This document shows, one piece after another, positions 9,509 to 18,262 of a stretch of DNA of 43,597 nucleotides. Under the pieces are notes generated by a model. That model searched no databases. It was not told the DNA's origin and was given only the letters and a program-made list of their open reading frames with translations. Every line of letters starts with the position of its first letter. Positions within the stretch are counted from its first letter, which is position 1. This DNA comes from Vibrio thalassae. GTDB taxonomy: Bacteria; Pseudomonadota; Gammaproteobacteria; Enterobacterales; Vibrionaceae. The DNA is taken from positions 1 through 43,597 of the forward strand of contig NZ_OANU01000054.1 of assembly GCF_900089835.1 (NCBI RefSeq), read 5' to 3'. Position numbers and translations under genes: made by a program.

Positions 9509-9922
9509 TTACAATATTGGTTTACCGCGCAGGGATTTCTTCTGCCCTTGCTTCTTTTTATTATCCACCCGTTTGATCTGTGATGAACGAGTGGGTTTTG
9601 TCGCCCTCCTTGTTTTCGGTACTACCATCACTGAGCGAATAAGATCGGCTAACCTAGTAAGCGCATCTTCTCGATTTTTCTCTTGAGTACGGTGTGATTG
9701 CGCTTTAATCACCACCACTCCTTCTTTAGATATTCGAGAGTCGTTGCTCGCGAGCAATCGCTCCTTATAGATGGCTGGCAGAGTTGAACGCCTGATATCA
9801 AATCGTAGATGGATGGCCGAGGACACCTTATTAACATTCTGACCACCGCTACCCATCGAACGAATTGCATTTAGCTCGATTTCCCAATCTGCCAACGTTA
9901 CCGTATTAGAAATCTGTAACAT
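9509..9922 (-). CDS. arfB: Alternative ribosome-rescue factor ArfB (YaeJ)
   Basis: Peptidyl-tRNA hydrolase that frees ribosomes stalled at the 3' end of broken mRNAs. The 137-residue protein has the catalytic GGQ (residues 26-28) in RSMGSGGQNVNK and the release-factor fold seen in YaeJ. It ends in a long basic tail that enters the empty mRNA channel. I chose the ATG at 9922 because MLQISNTV aligns with the normal YaeJ start and leaves a 7-base gap to the upstream gene. The longer frame to 9946 would overlap that gene. No strong ribosome site is seen, so coupling to the Dabb gene is likely. Confidence 0.9.
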   Translation of the reverse strand: MLQISNTVTLADWEIELNAIRSMGSGGQNVNKVSSAIHLRFDIRRSTLPAIYKERLLASNDSRISKEGVVVIKAQSHRTQEKNREDALTRLADLIRSVMVVPKTRRATKPTRSSQIKRVDNKKKQGQKKSLRGKPIL

Positions 9923-9929
9923 GGTTAAC

Positions 9930-10226
9930 TTAAACTGAGTAGTCAAAGACGATGATGTCGTCCAAAATCGGCCTAAATACCGATTTCAGAGCGTCATGCT
10001 CAGGATGAGGTAAATAATTCTGCCGACCATTTTCATCCTTGAACGTCATTATAACGCTGTGCGTATAGGATTGGTTTTTACCCTCAGGGCTATCATTTAC
10101 CCCCCATTCGATGGTCTCTACGCCGTCAATTTTGCTTGGCATTGCTTCAAACAACGCCATCAACTCATTAATGTTTTGCTCTGTCGCCTTGTCGTTAAAA
10201 CGAATCAACAAGATATGTCTAATCAT
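9930..10226 (-). CDS. Dabb (stress-responsive A/B barrel) domain protein
   Basis: A 98-residue protein of the dimeric alpha/beta barrel (Dabb) family, starting MIRHILLIRF as these proteins usually do. It has the conserved H-x2-L strand and a late YLPHPEHDAL segment. Members bind small ligands or take part in diverse reactions; the role here cannot be stated. The start at 10226 was chosen because the frame upstream (to 10256) adds a tail not seen in the family. First gene of a probable unit with arfB and a GNAT gene. Confidence 0.82.
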   Translation of the reverse strand: MIRHILLIRFNDKATEQNINELMALFEAMPSKIDGVETIEWGVNDSPEGKNQSYTHSVIMTFKDENGRQNYLPHPEHDALKSVFRPILDDIIVFDYSV

Positions 10227-10300
10227 GACTAGAATTCTGCTTTGCGAATCAATCATTCGATACTACAGAAATTCAACTAGAGTAACTAGACACCGTCATT

Positions 10301-10501
10301 TTAGTAGTGCCCCATTCCACCATGAAAACCACTAAAAATACCGCCAAATATCATACCGAATAGGCTGAAAATCAGCCCAAGGATTAACATGGCAGGTATC
10401 GACGCAATGGCAAACTTAACCATAAATACCACCATAGAGAAAAAAGGCATTTTAATGTCCACGACGGTCACTTCATTATTCTTCGTATTTTCGGTTGTCA
10501 T
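10301..10501 (-). CDS. Small single-span membrane protein, unknown
   Basis: A 66-residue protein with a polar N-terminus, one long hydrophobic region (about residues 18-55, enough for one or two spans) rich in Met, Phe and Gly, and a short FHGGMGHY tail. I do not recognise a family. The start at 10501 has GAG eight bases upstream; ATG at 10507 or 10528 is possible. It lies just downstream of the mscS terminator, so it probably has its own promoter. Confidence 0.55.
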   Translation of the reverse strand: MTTENTKNNEVTVVDIKMPFFSMVVFMVKFAIASIPAMLILGLIFSLFGMIFGGIFSGFHGGMGHY

Positions 10502-10554
10502 AATCATATCTCGCACGTTTATATTCAACTGATTTAATAACCAATATTCCAGAT

Positions 10555-10590
10555 AATAAAAAGGCTCTAATCTATAAAATTAGAGCCTCA
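10555..10590 (-). terminator. Terminator of the mscS-type gene
   Basis: Perfect 10-bp stem (10562-10571 with 10579-10588), 7-base loop, followed on the minus strand by TTTTTATT. It lies 23 bases past the channel gene stop. Confidence 0.88.
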
Positions 10591-10612
10591 TCAATGAATG
10601 AGCGCCTTTATC

Positions 10613-12301
10613 CTAAACCGTAGGTCCAGACGTCACTTTGTCCACCATATGCAAGTGAACATCTTGTTGAGGGAATGGTATTGAGATGCCCTCCTTATCG
10701 AAACGTAATTTCACTTCTTTGGTCACGTCCCAATATACGTCCCAATAATCATCTGTTTTTACCCATGGGCGAACAATAAAATCTACCGATGACGTATTTA
10801 AAGTGTGGACTCGAATATTAGGTTCTGGCGATTTCAGTACCGCTGGATGCGCTTCTATAATTTCACGAAGCACCGATTCCGCTTTAAGCAAATCATCGCC
10901 GTAACCAATACCAAACACCATATCTACACGGCGTGTGCGTTCGTGAGTTACGTTTTTGATGACGTCTCCCCAAATTTTACTGTTAGGTACAATGATAATT
11001 TGGTTATCAAAAGTACGAATCGTGGTGTTAACTAAGCTCATATGGCTTACCTTGCCATCGACACCACCAGCAAAGACAAAGTCACCGACATCAAATGGAC
11101 GGTAGATAAGGAGCATCATTCCTGCAGCAAAGTTCGACAAGGTGTCTTGTAACGCAAAACCAATAATGACACCCGCAATACCAAAACCCGTCAATATAGG
11201 TGCCAAGTTCAGCCCTATCTGAGAGAGCCCTACCATGATACCGATAATCCAGACAATATTGCCCGACATCGACACAAAGAAGTTTTGCATCAAATGCGAC
11301 AGTTTTAAATTCTTGTTGTGAACTGCTTTTGTCACGACCTTTCGTACAAGTTTGACCACAGCGCGTGTCACGAAAAGAATAACAATGAAAATAAAGACCT
11401 GGAATAGTTGTTGTGGCGCATTATCCCCTAGCCAATCAACAGCGGCGCTCCACCAGTGACTCATCAAAGAGAACAGCACTTTTAAGTCCAAAATATCTTG
11501 GGTGATACTTCCAGTAATCGAGAATACCTGTCTCTTATATTCAGAGGTATCTATACCAACATCATCACCTAATACAATAAAATTTCTTAGGCTGTCAGTC
11601 TCAATACTAATACGCTGCTTTAATACCAGTTGACTGGTTTGTAATGCTGCTTTATCTCCTTCTGGTGCTGACGTCAACTGAGAGTTAATCGCATTCATTT
11701 GTTGAGTAAAGTACTCGACAGATGCTGATGTGAGCCGTAATTTCGTTGCTACCAATGCTTTAAATTGCTCTTCACCACTTTTATCTTGTACACCTAACCT
11801 TTTGAGCCAATTGAGGTTTTGCCAAGAAGAATTAAACGCGGAGTTGAGATAGTCTTGCACTTCTCTGTAGGTGTTCAAAATAGCCAGTTTGTTCTCAGCT
11901 TTTGCACTATTGAACTGCTTACCCACGGTTTTGAGTTTAGCTTCAAGATAAGTCTTCGCGCCTTCTGTATACTTTTGTTGGAACTTTACTTGTTCTATTA
12001 GCATAGCTTTTGGCAAGTCACCCGACTCGATCGCATTGCCAATAATGTCTCTTAGTTCGTTATTCTTATTAAACAATCTAAATTGAATCGCATCTTTTTG
12101 GTCACCACTTGATGCTTTTAATGACTCGGTAAGATCACGTATTTCCGCGTTTATCTTGTCTAAGGCCACTTGTGCTTTGGACGGAGACACACTCGCTGTC
12201 GTCTCATTTTGTGCAGACACAGTGCCACTGAAGATAGACAATAAAAAAATAATGAAAACAAAGACATTAGCTTTTACTGCTCGAGTTAAACAAACACTCA
12301 T
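10613..12301 (-). CDS. MscS-family mechanosensitive ion channel with periplasmic domain
   Basis: Inner-membrane channel that opens under membrane tension during osmotic downshock. The 562-residue protein begins with a signal peptide (about 1-30, ending TVSAQ), then has a largely helical periplasmic region of about 240 residues. Membrane helices lie near 295-315 and 340-375. The pore helix and beta domain are clear (GFGIAGVIIGFALQ, then NFAAGMMLLIYRPFDVGD). It is longer than E. coli MscS (286) and shorter than MscK. GGGAG lies upstream of the ATG at 12301. Single gene with its own terminator. About 380 bases upstream hold no clear gene. Confidence 0.9.
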   Translation of the reverse strand: MSVCLTRAVKANVFVFIIFLLSIFSGTVSAQNETTASVSPSKAQVALDKINAEIRDLTESLKASSGDQKDAIQFRLFNKNNELRDIIGNAIESGDLPKAMLIEQVKFQQKYTEGAKTYLEAKLKTVGKQFNSAKAENKLAILNTYREVQDYLNSAFNSSWQNLNWLKRLGVQDKSGEEQFKALVATKLRLTSASVEYFTQQMNAINSQLTSAPEGDKAALQTSQLVLKQRISIETDSLRNFIVLGDDVGIDTSEYKRQVFSITGSITQDILDLKVLFSLMSHWWSAAVDWLGDNAPQQLFQVFIFIVILFVTRAVVKLVRKVVTKAVHNKNLKLSHLMQNFFVSMSGNIVWIIGIMVGLSQIGLNLAPILTGFGIAGVIIGFALQDTLSNFAAGMMLLIYRPFDVGDFVFAGGVDGKVSHMSLVNTTIRTFDNQIIIVPNSKIWGDVIKNVTHERTRRVDMVFGIGYGDDLLKAESVLREIIEAHPAVLKSPEPNIRVHTLNTSSVDFIVRPWVKTDDYWDVYWDVTKEVKLRFDKEGISIPFPQQDVHLHMVDKVTSGPTV

Positions 12302-12681
12302 TCACAACTCCCTGGAGGTGTTAGATCTAGATTAATTGCTTTAATGATAGGTCATAAAACCATTTATACACGCATCCCCAAATGGAGATTGATGACATGA
12401 TCACTCTTATCGACTATTTGCTGTCAGATTTGAGAAAATAATCCGCTAGACTTAAGCCGATTCCGACAATCTAGTGACATTGTCACGGTGATGTAAGCTG
12501 GAACGGGATTAGCAAATTATAAACGGTTAAGCGACTTAATTTTGGTGCTAGCTGGGTGTTCGCACCTATAATGTATTGATTATTTTGAATACAGAAGAGC
12601 CGGTCGATGATTGGATAAACGGAGAGTGGCAGTTTGACATTTGAGTAGAAGCGTCTGCAGGCACTGGCTGACTAGCTGAGG
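12302..12681. other. 380-base stretch without a clear gene
   Basis: Mostly unremarkable AT-rich DNA. It contains a short hairpin (GGTGC/GCACC near 12545-12567) and, on the plus strand, a short open stretch from about 12554 ending at a TGA near 12643 that reads like protein (ending EEPVDDWINGEWQFDI) but has no start. This may be the tail of a lost gene. The mscS-type promoter should lie near 12302-12420. Confidence 0.35.
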
Positions 12682-13428
12682 CTATTGCATTTCACGAGTA
12701 ATGACATCTTGGTGACACAGCAGATAATTTATATCGTTAAGGTAGCTAAGCCTATGACCTTCAGCGATGCACTGTTGCATACCTTGATCACCCTCCTTAG
12801 CTCTTCGTTCCATAAAACTAACAAGATATTGCAGGCGAGATACCATCATTTCAAGCATCTGCAATCGACTTGGTATATCTAATTGATATGCATCTAAATA
12901 GGCTTTTGCTCGGCGAGTTTGTTGTTGAATATCACCGAGCTTATCTAGCGCGTTAGTTTTAAAGGGTGCCCAGCAATAGACGGAATAAGATAAATCCCAA
13001 AGTCGCGAACCAGGATGAGTAGTATCAAAATCAAACACCCCGACGACATTATTGCCGTCTAGCGCTACATTATAGGGTGCAAAGTCACCATGACACATGA
13101 CTTCTGGATTCGTCTCTGACCGCAGCATCCAAGCAAACTCAGCAACATCATACTGCTCGATAAACATTACACTCGCATCATGAAGCCGCCTTTGCAGTCT
13201 CGCTGCACTTTCCAGAGCCCGTACACTAGCGATTTCTTCGACCAACGGGTAATTGAATGTTTTGCCTTGGACCAATGAAAGTGTCTCGGTCTCACCATCG
13301 AAAGTAAGCACTTGAGGCACACCGCTAAAACCGCGCTGGGCTAAAAACTTGAGAAAAAGATGCACGGAGCCAGACCACAAATTAGTAGGCCGAATCACCG
13401 TATCAGCGGTTAATATAATCTCAGTCAT
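12682..13428 (-). CDS. Aminoglycoside phosphotransferase (APH) family protein
   Basis: A 248-residue kinase-fold protein. It has the catalytic loop MCHGDFAPYNVAL (His-Gly-Asp and Asn) and the metal-binding VFDFDTTHPGSRLWDLSY segment, both standard for the APH/choline-kinase superfamily. It may phosphorylate an antibiotic, an amino alcohol or another small molecule; the sequence does not say which. The ATG at 13428 is preceded by GAGTGAGTG; a GTG three codons upstream is possible. It follows a GNAT gene by 27 bases, so the two are probably co-transcribed. Confidence 0.78.
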   Translation of the reverse strand: MTEIILTADTVIRPTNLWSGSVHLFLKFLAQRGFSGVPQVLTFDGETETLSLVQGKTFNYPLVEEIASVRALESAARLQRRLHDASVMFIEQYDVAEFAWMLRSETNPEVMCHGDFAPYNVALDGNNVVGVFDFDTTHPGSRLWDLSYSVYCWAPFKTNALDKLGDIQQQTRRAKAYLDAYQLDIPSRLQMLEMMVSRLQYLVSFMERRAKEGDQGMQQCIAEGHRLSYLNDINYLLCHQDVITREMQ

Positions 13429-13455
13429 TGCGTCCACTCACTCTTGAGGCTTCAA

Positions 13456-13893
13456 TTAGATATCGACATTGGCAGAGGCATTAAATGAATACATTTTGAC
13501 TTCCTTACGCACCTCCCAACCCATAGAACGATAAAAGTGCTGGGCAACTTCGTTGTCAGCGTTAACAAATAATTGCGTTTTCTCGATACCGATTTGTGCG
13601 AATGAATCTGTCACCTTTTCGACCAATGTTTTGCCTATCCGTTTTCCTCGATGCTGAGATGCGACCGCTAAATGCTCTAAGTAACCACGTCGTCCATCCG
13701 TTCCCGCTAAAACCGCACCCACCACTTCTCCATGAAGAATGGCGACAAAACTCATATTCGGGTTTTTATCTAAGTAGGCGAGGATATTGTCACGATTATC
13801 CGCTTCTCGTAATACCATGTGATCCGTTTGCTGCCACAAAACCATGACCTTTTCGTAGTCAGAAATTTGCATCTCGCGAAAAGTTACGCTCAC
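13456..13893 (-). CDS. GNAT family N-acetyltransferase (GTG start)
   Basis: A 145-residue acetyltransferase with a clear acetyl-CoA loop (LAVASQHRGKRIGKTLVEKV, about residues 75-94) and the later FVNADNEVAQHFYRSMGW segment typical of small GNATs. Substrate unknown. The GTG at 13893 is supported by AAAGGAG seven bases upstream, a good case of a non-ATG start. It is followed at 27 bases by the phosphotransferase gene. Confidence 0.82.
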   Translation of the reverse strand: MSVTFREMQISDYEKVMVLWQQTDHMVLREADNRDNILAYLDKNPNMSFVAILHGEVVGAVLAGTDGRRGYLEHLAVASQHRGKRIGKTLVEKVTDSFAQIGIEKTQLFVNADNEVAQHFYRSMGWEVRKEVKMYSFNASANVDI

Positions 13894-13973
13894 TGAGTTA
13901 CTCCTTTTTACTCACGCCATTATTGATGCCTAAACCCTAACGTTGGGAACCAGGATACTTAGACTCGATTGTT

Positions 13974-13997
13974 GCGACCACTTTAATGAGTGGTCGC
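13974..13997. other. Perfect hairpin, terminator-like
   Basis: GCGACCACT and AGTGGTCGC form a 9-bp perfect stem with a 6-base loop in the 207-base gap between a GNAT gene and the acetyltransferase pseudogene. There is no T-run on either side. It may be the old terminator of the pseudogene or a relic. Confidence 0.45.
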
Positions 13998-14100
13998 TCT
14001 ATAACTGTTAGGTCAATTTTCGATAGGCTAGTCATGTAATGACTAAGGGTAATATGGGGATAGTAGTAAAATAAATTCAAGAAAATTTACTGTGTGTTAA

Positions 14101-14582
14101 TCAATCTAAAACCTTTTGCCAATAACCGACATCTAACCATTGCTCAAACTTAAAACCGATTTGTTTAAAGTGACCGACTTGTTGCATGCCCATCTTGGCA
14201 TGAAACTTAACGCTGGCATCATTTGGCAAGGTGATAACGCTCATAACATTCTTGACACCACGCGCGTTTAAATCATTAAACAACGCACGATACAACAGAG
14301 AACCAACACCTTTTATCGGGGTCTCACTGTCGACGTATACGGATGATTCATCAGTATACCGTTACGCACTGCGAACATTCCATCGTTTTGCATAGCAATA
14401 ACCTATCACTTGCCTTGATGTTCTTACACCAACCAAGGCGATTCGATGACAACACTAATGCGTTCAGCCATGTCGGCATCGGTGACGGGGAGTTCCTCAA
14501 ACGTGCATGTTGAGTGAGTAATATAGTGATTGTAGATCCTAGCAATCGCTACACTGTCTTTCTCTTGAACATTTCTTATCAC
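14101..14582 (-). pseudogene. PAT/MnaT-type N-acetyltransferase pseudogene
   Basis: Remains of an N-acyltransferase of the phosphinothricin/methionine-sulfone type, about 160 residues when intact. Reading from a GTG at 14582, frame 1 gives a good N-terminus (VQEKDSVAIARIYNHYI...TCTFEELPVTDADMAERI). It then meets a TAA (14426-14424) where a Tyr codon fits, a one-base deletion near 14409/14408 (GGCAAG|TGATAGGT, expected AAGGTGATAGGT) and a second TAA (14364-14362) again replacing Tyr. After that the frame is clean to the end, with the family's NDASVKFHAKMGMQQVGH and FKFEQWLDVGYWQ tail. The 482-base length fits one lost base. All three lesions are seen directly; the expected residues are inferred from the family. 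Confidence 0.88.
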
Positions 14583-14594
14583 TTTACCGCCCTT

Positions 14595-15110
14595 TTACCT
14601 GACTTTACGCTGATAAATCATATCGTCGTGCGTTTTTCCTCCGATAACGTACGCGTTTTTCTCAATCGCTTTAAGATGAAACCCGCATTTCTCTAGCACC
14701 CGCTCTGAGGCCTGATTACCACGAGTCACAACAGCGTTGAAGCTAGAGAGTTCAAGCTGCGAGATGCCCCAATCTAAAATACATTGTAACGACTCGGTTG
14801 CGATACCCATGCCTTGATATTCGGTCAGCATAAGATAACCAACTTCCGCAACACGATTGGTTACCTTGAATCCAGTAACACCGACCTTGGTTTGATGACT
14901 TTTTGACAATACCGTCATACACAGCCAGTGCTCGCTACCCGGTTGCCAAAGTGGTAGTCGCTCCTCGAACCGCTTTTTGATGTCATCTCTGGGAGGAGCA
15001 TCGAAACACAAACGAATAATCTCTGGATCTTGATGTAGCTTTCTAAAAAGTTCAAAGTCACCGTGATCAATTTGTCTTAGTTGTAATCGCGGCGTGTCTA
15101 GAGTCAGCAT
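14595..15110 (-). CDS. GNAT family N-acetyltransferase (RimJ/RimL type)
   Basis: A 171-residue acetyltransferase that opens with the RimJ-type strand LDTPRLQLRQI. It carries YQGMGIATESLQCILDWG (acetyl-CoA loop and helix) and ASERVLEKCGFHL, the usual third motif. Substrate unknown. GAGGT lies eight bases before the ATG and overlaps the stop of the upstream ASCH gene, so the two are probably coupled. The acetyltransferase pseudogene starts 12 bases after it, on the same strand. Confidence 0.83.
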   Translation of the reverse strand: MLTLDTPRLQLRQIDHGDFELFRKLHQDPEIIRLCFDAPPRDDIKKRFEERLPLWQPGSEHWLCMTVLSKSHQTKVGVTGFKVTNRVAEVGYLMLTEYQGMGIATESLQCILDWGISQLELSSFNAVVTRGNQASERVLEKCGFHLKAIEKNAYVIGGKTHDDMIYQRKVR

Positions 15111-15116
15111 GATTCA

Positions 15117-15584
15117 TTACCTCGGAAAGACTTTTTTAAAACGTTCAAGAACTAAATCATCATGCTCACTAAATGTAATGTTAAGCTCATTGGCATACCA
15201 TTCAAAGAAACGCACATGTGCTTGCTTCCACCATTGATAGCTTCTGTCCCCTTCGCCTTCCGCATAAGCAAACTCTGCAGATACCTGATTAAATGGACAG
15301 ACCTCAACCGACGTAAGTTCGATAATACAGACCGGATTCTGCTCCCAGTCTAAAACGACCGACAGTCGCCCAACTTTAGGCAACGGCTCTTGCTCTATGT
15401 CATACCCCGCTTTTAGGCTGCATGACGCGGTCTTAACACCTTCATTAATCAGTTTTGCACATTGATTAGCATTGTATTCATCGCCGCAGAAATGCTCAGC
15501 GATCACATCTTTTATGCTTGCTCGTTCTGATGCCGTTAGCTGCGTTAAATACTGGTCCAAAAAGGCTTGTTGTTTAGGCGTCAT
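15117..15584 (-). CDS. ASCH domain protein
   Basis: A 155-residue protein of the ASCH superfamily (RNA-binding-like fold related to PUA). The features are INEGVKTASCSLKAGYD with a polar, PKVGRLSVVLDW segment, CIIELTSVEVCPFNQV and a late GDRSYQWWKQAHVRFFE. Similar proteins (E. coli YqfB, YhfF) include amidohydrolases of modified nucleosides; the role here is unknown. I chose the ATG at 15584 because AGGAG lies upstream; the frame continues to 15644 but as an unconserved basic tail. It heads a minus-strand run of small accessory genes. Confidence 0.75.
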   Translation of the reverse strand: MTPKQQAFLDQYLTQLTASERASIKDVIAEHFCGDEYNANQCAKLINEGVKTASCSLKAGYDIEQEPLPKVGRLSVVLDWEQNPVCIIELTSVEVCPFNQVSAEFAYAEGEGDRSYQWWKQAHVRFFEWYANELNITFSEHDDLVLERFKKVFPR

Positions 15585-15760
15585 AAATAGACTCCTGCGC
15601 CATGCTGCTATTCCACGCAACAAAGTTCGCCTTAGGTTCAACATAATGAACGTGTGTGGGGAATAAAACTCTGACCGAAAGTATAGAAAATGGCACGTAC
15701 ACCCAACCCTACTTGTAACAATAGAGTTAAAGAAATATACAATTACTACTGAAAGATCAA

Positions 15761-16183
15761 CTAGATATTATCGAGCTCTTGGTTTATATAGCCAAAGATA
15801 GCCCAAAAGAGCCCCAAGGCAAACACGATTGGCGCCCCCCATAGCAACGCATTGTGACGACTCATGGATGGTCGATAAAGCACGTGCTCACCATAGCGAG
15901 CAACCATAAAGTCCTTCACTTCCTGGTTTGTTTTCCCTTGTTTGATTAATTCGAACACTTTTAGACGAATGTCTTTCGCCACCGGAGAGTTTGACTCAAT
16001 TAAATTCTGATTTTGGCACATTGGGCAACGTAGTGTTTTAGCCAGTTCTATCGCTTGTTTCTGCTGCTTAGGTGAATCAAATTCAAACAGTTCCACAAAT
16101 TGACTTTCCGAGCCATGAACCACTGACGCTAGGATGGAACATAATAAAAAGAAGCCTGTGATAACAATATGCCTAAACCACAT
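15761..16183 (-). CDS. nrfF: Haem lyase subunit NrfF (CcmH-like)
   Basis: Membrane-anchored thioredox-like subunit of the NrfEFG haem lyase that attaches the active-site haem of NrfA. The 140-residue protein has a signal peptide or anchor (about 1-24), the redox motif LRCPMCQNQ (near residues 52-60) and a second membrane helix near the C-terminus, exactly the CcmH N-terminal domain layout. The start overlaps nrfE by 11 bases and GGAGG precedes the ATG, indicating coupling. In this strain nrfG does not follow; a likely nrfG lies at 25694. No terminator is seen after it. Confidence 0.88.
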   Translation of the reverse strand: MWFRHIVITGFFLLCSILASVVHGSESQFVELFEFDSPKQQKQAIELAKTLRCPMCQNQNLIESNSPVAKDIRLKVFELIKQGKTNQEVKDFMVARYGEHVLYRPSMSRHNALLWGAPIVFALGLFWAIFGYINQELDNI

Positions 16184-18143
16184 TTGTGCCTCCTACACTA
16201 TTTTCGCACCGAACACGCTTAGTCACGAATAAGGGAGACAACAACATCCAAATTCCGGCTAAACACACCAATAACGCCCCAAACCATATCCATCGCACAA
16301 AAGCTTTAAACTGGATGCGAACCGCGTAGTGCTCCGCATCCACTTTATCACCCAATGATAGGTAGATATCACCATCCCATTGTGGTGTCATCGAAGGCTC
16401 TGTCATGTTCATCACGCGTACGGGATAGTGCCTCTTCTCAGGGTAAGCACGTTGTATTTTTGCAGGATTCGATAGCGGCGTAATTTCAATCTCAGCTTGC
16501 TCTGAGCTAAATGAACGGGCAACGTAGAGGTGGGTATCAAGATAGCGAATGTCAAAATCACCAAACTCGACACTAGAACCCGGACCCAGTTTTCTTGTCA
16601 TTTCATACGAATATTCAGCATTCATCGAAGAAGCAAACGCGGCTACAGCTATACCAACGTGCGCCAGTATCAGTGCATATAGACCACGATTCATCTTATT
16701 GCTGTGTAATAGCCGCAGATGAGACAATACCACCCATGCACTGGCCCAGACCGTCATAAATGCCCAAAACGACCACTCTGCACCAACATCGGCATTATGG
16801 TATGAATAGTAATAAACGACGGCAAACGCAATGAATCCGCTGCTAACAAACAAGACCACCATGAGTGAGGAAAGCACTCGTTTTTCATCTAATTTCCAGC
16901 GATAAAACGGTACAAACCCCATGACAAATAAAGCAAAAATTGAGAGTGGACCAAACAGCAAATTGAAATACGGTGCGCCAACCGAAATATTGCCTAACCC
17001 TAGAAGCTCATACACCATGGGATAAAACGTCCCAAACACCACAACCATGGTTGCTAACGTAAACAGGTTTGCAGCAATAAGTATGAGAAAGGATTTGGTT
17101 CTAGTGTCAGTGACAGCCTTAGAATGAATGCTATCGGAGCGTAATATCAATGAAACAAAGGCAAGAACAAAGACGATACTCAACATCGCCAAAAGACTGA
17201 AACCTTTGGTTGGGTCAACCGCGAATGCATGAACCGAGGTCAGCACACCCGAACGAACAATAAAGGTGCCTAGGATACTTAAGCAGAACGTAATGAATGC
17301 CAGAGAATAGGTCCAGAACATCAACTGACGATGTTTCGCAAGCATCATGGTATGTAGTAGCGCGCAACTGGTTAACCAAGGTAGTAAAGAAGCGTTCTCT
17401 ACAGGGTCCCAAAACCACCAGCCTCCCCAGCCGAGTTCATAGTACGCCCACCAAGAGCCGACAGCGATACCCGCAGTCAAAAATAGCCACGCAACCACAG
17501 CGCACACTCTTGCGCTTACCACCCATTGGGTTGAAAAGGCCGACGCACTCATTGACGAACTAAACAATGAACCCAAGGCTAGCGCAAATACCGATGCAAA
17601 CCCGACATAACCGACATACAACAATGGAGGGTGAATGATAAGACCAATGTCTTGGAGCATTGGGTTTAAGTCTCGGCCTTGGTTTGGTATCACTGCATTT
17701 AACTCAAATGGATTCGAAGCTAGCAATGTAAACCAAGCAAAAATAGCGACGATAAACTGCATTACCCACATTGCATGCCGGCGAACTGAATCATGGGTGA
17801 AAGAAAGCGCCACGCCCCAAAGTGACAACGTCACTAGCCAAAATAGCATCGAGCCCTGATGTCCGCCCCAAGTGGCTGCAATCTTGTAACCCAAATGAAG
17901 TTGACTGTTTGAATTATCAGAAACGTATTTTATCGAGTAATCATCGACAGCGAAGGCCACAGCAAGAACCACAATCGCAGCAATTGCAAATAGCATGCTT
18001 AGTAACGTCAATAATCGCACCGTTTTATCTAGAAGCGGTCTATATTGTAGCGACGAGCGATAGGACACGATTCCGCTTATGCTCGCTGCACTACTTGTGA
18101 TAGCAACGACTATCAAAGTGAATAATCCAATGTATCCCGTCAT
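16173..18143 (-). CDS. nrfE: Haem lyase subunit NrfE (CcmF-like)
   Basis: Large inner-membrane protein that presents haem to NrfA's special CxxCK site. The 656-residue, about 15-helix protein carries the tryptophan-rich WWD haem-handling motif (WGGWWFWDPVENASLLPWL) and a periplasmic domain near the C-terminus, as in CcmF/NrfE (about 550-650 residues). The assignment to nrf rather than ccm rests on context: nrfBCD upstream, nrfF overlapping, nrfA divergent. GAGG precedes the ATG. A striking 17-bp hairpin separates it from nrfD. Confidence 0.9.
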   Translation of the reverse strand: MTGYIGLFTLIVVAITSSAASISGIVSYRSSLQYRPLLDKTVRLLTLLSMLFAIAAIVVLAVAFAVDDYSIKYVSDNSNSQLHLGYKIAATWGGHQGSMLFWLVTLSLWGVALSFTHDSVRRHAMWVMQFIVAIFAWFTLLASNPFELNAVIPNQGRDLNPMLQDIGLIIHPPLLYVGYVGFASVFALALGSLFSSSMSASAFSTQWVVSARVCAVVAWLFLTAGIAVGSWWAYYELGWGGWWFWDPVENASLLPWLTSCALLHTMMLAKHRQLMFWTYSLAFITFCLSILGTFIVRSGVLTSVHAFAVDPTKGFSLLAMLSIVFVLAFVSLILRSDSIHSKAVTDTRTKSFLILIAANLFTLATMVVVFGTFYPMVYELLGLGNISVGAPYFNLLFGPLSIFALFVMGFVPFYRWKLDEKRVLSSLMVVLFVSSGFIAFAVVYYYSYHNADVGAEWSFWAFMTVWASAWVVLSHLRLLHSNKMNRGLYALILAHVGIAVAAFASSMNAEYSYEMTRKLGPGSSVEFGDFDIRYLDTHLYVARSFSSEQAEIEITPLSNPAKIQRAYPEKRHYPVRVMNMTEPSMTPQWDGDIYLSLGDKVDAEHYAVRIQFKAFVRWIWFGALLVCLAGIWMLLSPLFVTKRVRCENSVGGTNVV

Positions 18144-18186
18144 GTATCCTCTATGTGATTGCCCAGAGTAAAGACACCTCTGTTAC

Positions 18187-18236
18187 TCTTCTAAAACACT
18201 CTCGTTGCAGATCTACACTGAGAGTGTTTTAGAAGA
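18187..18236. repeat. Perfect 17-bp inverted repeat between nrfD and nrfE
   Basis: TCTTCTAAAACACTCTC (18187-18203) and its exact reverse complement (18220-18236) flank a 16-base loop that contains the palindrome AGATCT. On the nrf transcript (minus strand) it forms a very stable stem but no T-run follows, so it is more likely an mRNA-processing, stabilising or partial-termination element than a full terminator. Confidence 0.85.
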
Positions 18237-18262
18237 TCCCCGCTAACGCGAGGATAGGTTAT

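Noticed and set aside
13930..14030. attC-like integron recombination site between the GNAT gene and the pseudogene (ACCTAAC and GTTAGGG motifs on the minus strand about 75 bases apart)
   Set aside because: The motifs resemble R'' and R' boxes, but the strong inner hairpin is far off centre, and the other gene gaps in this run (27, 12 and 6 bases) have no room for attC sites.
18187..18236. The nrfD-nrfE hairpin as a normal rho-independent terminator
   Set aside because: No T-run follows on either strand, and nrfEF need to be transcribed for NrfA maturation.
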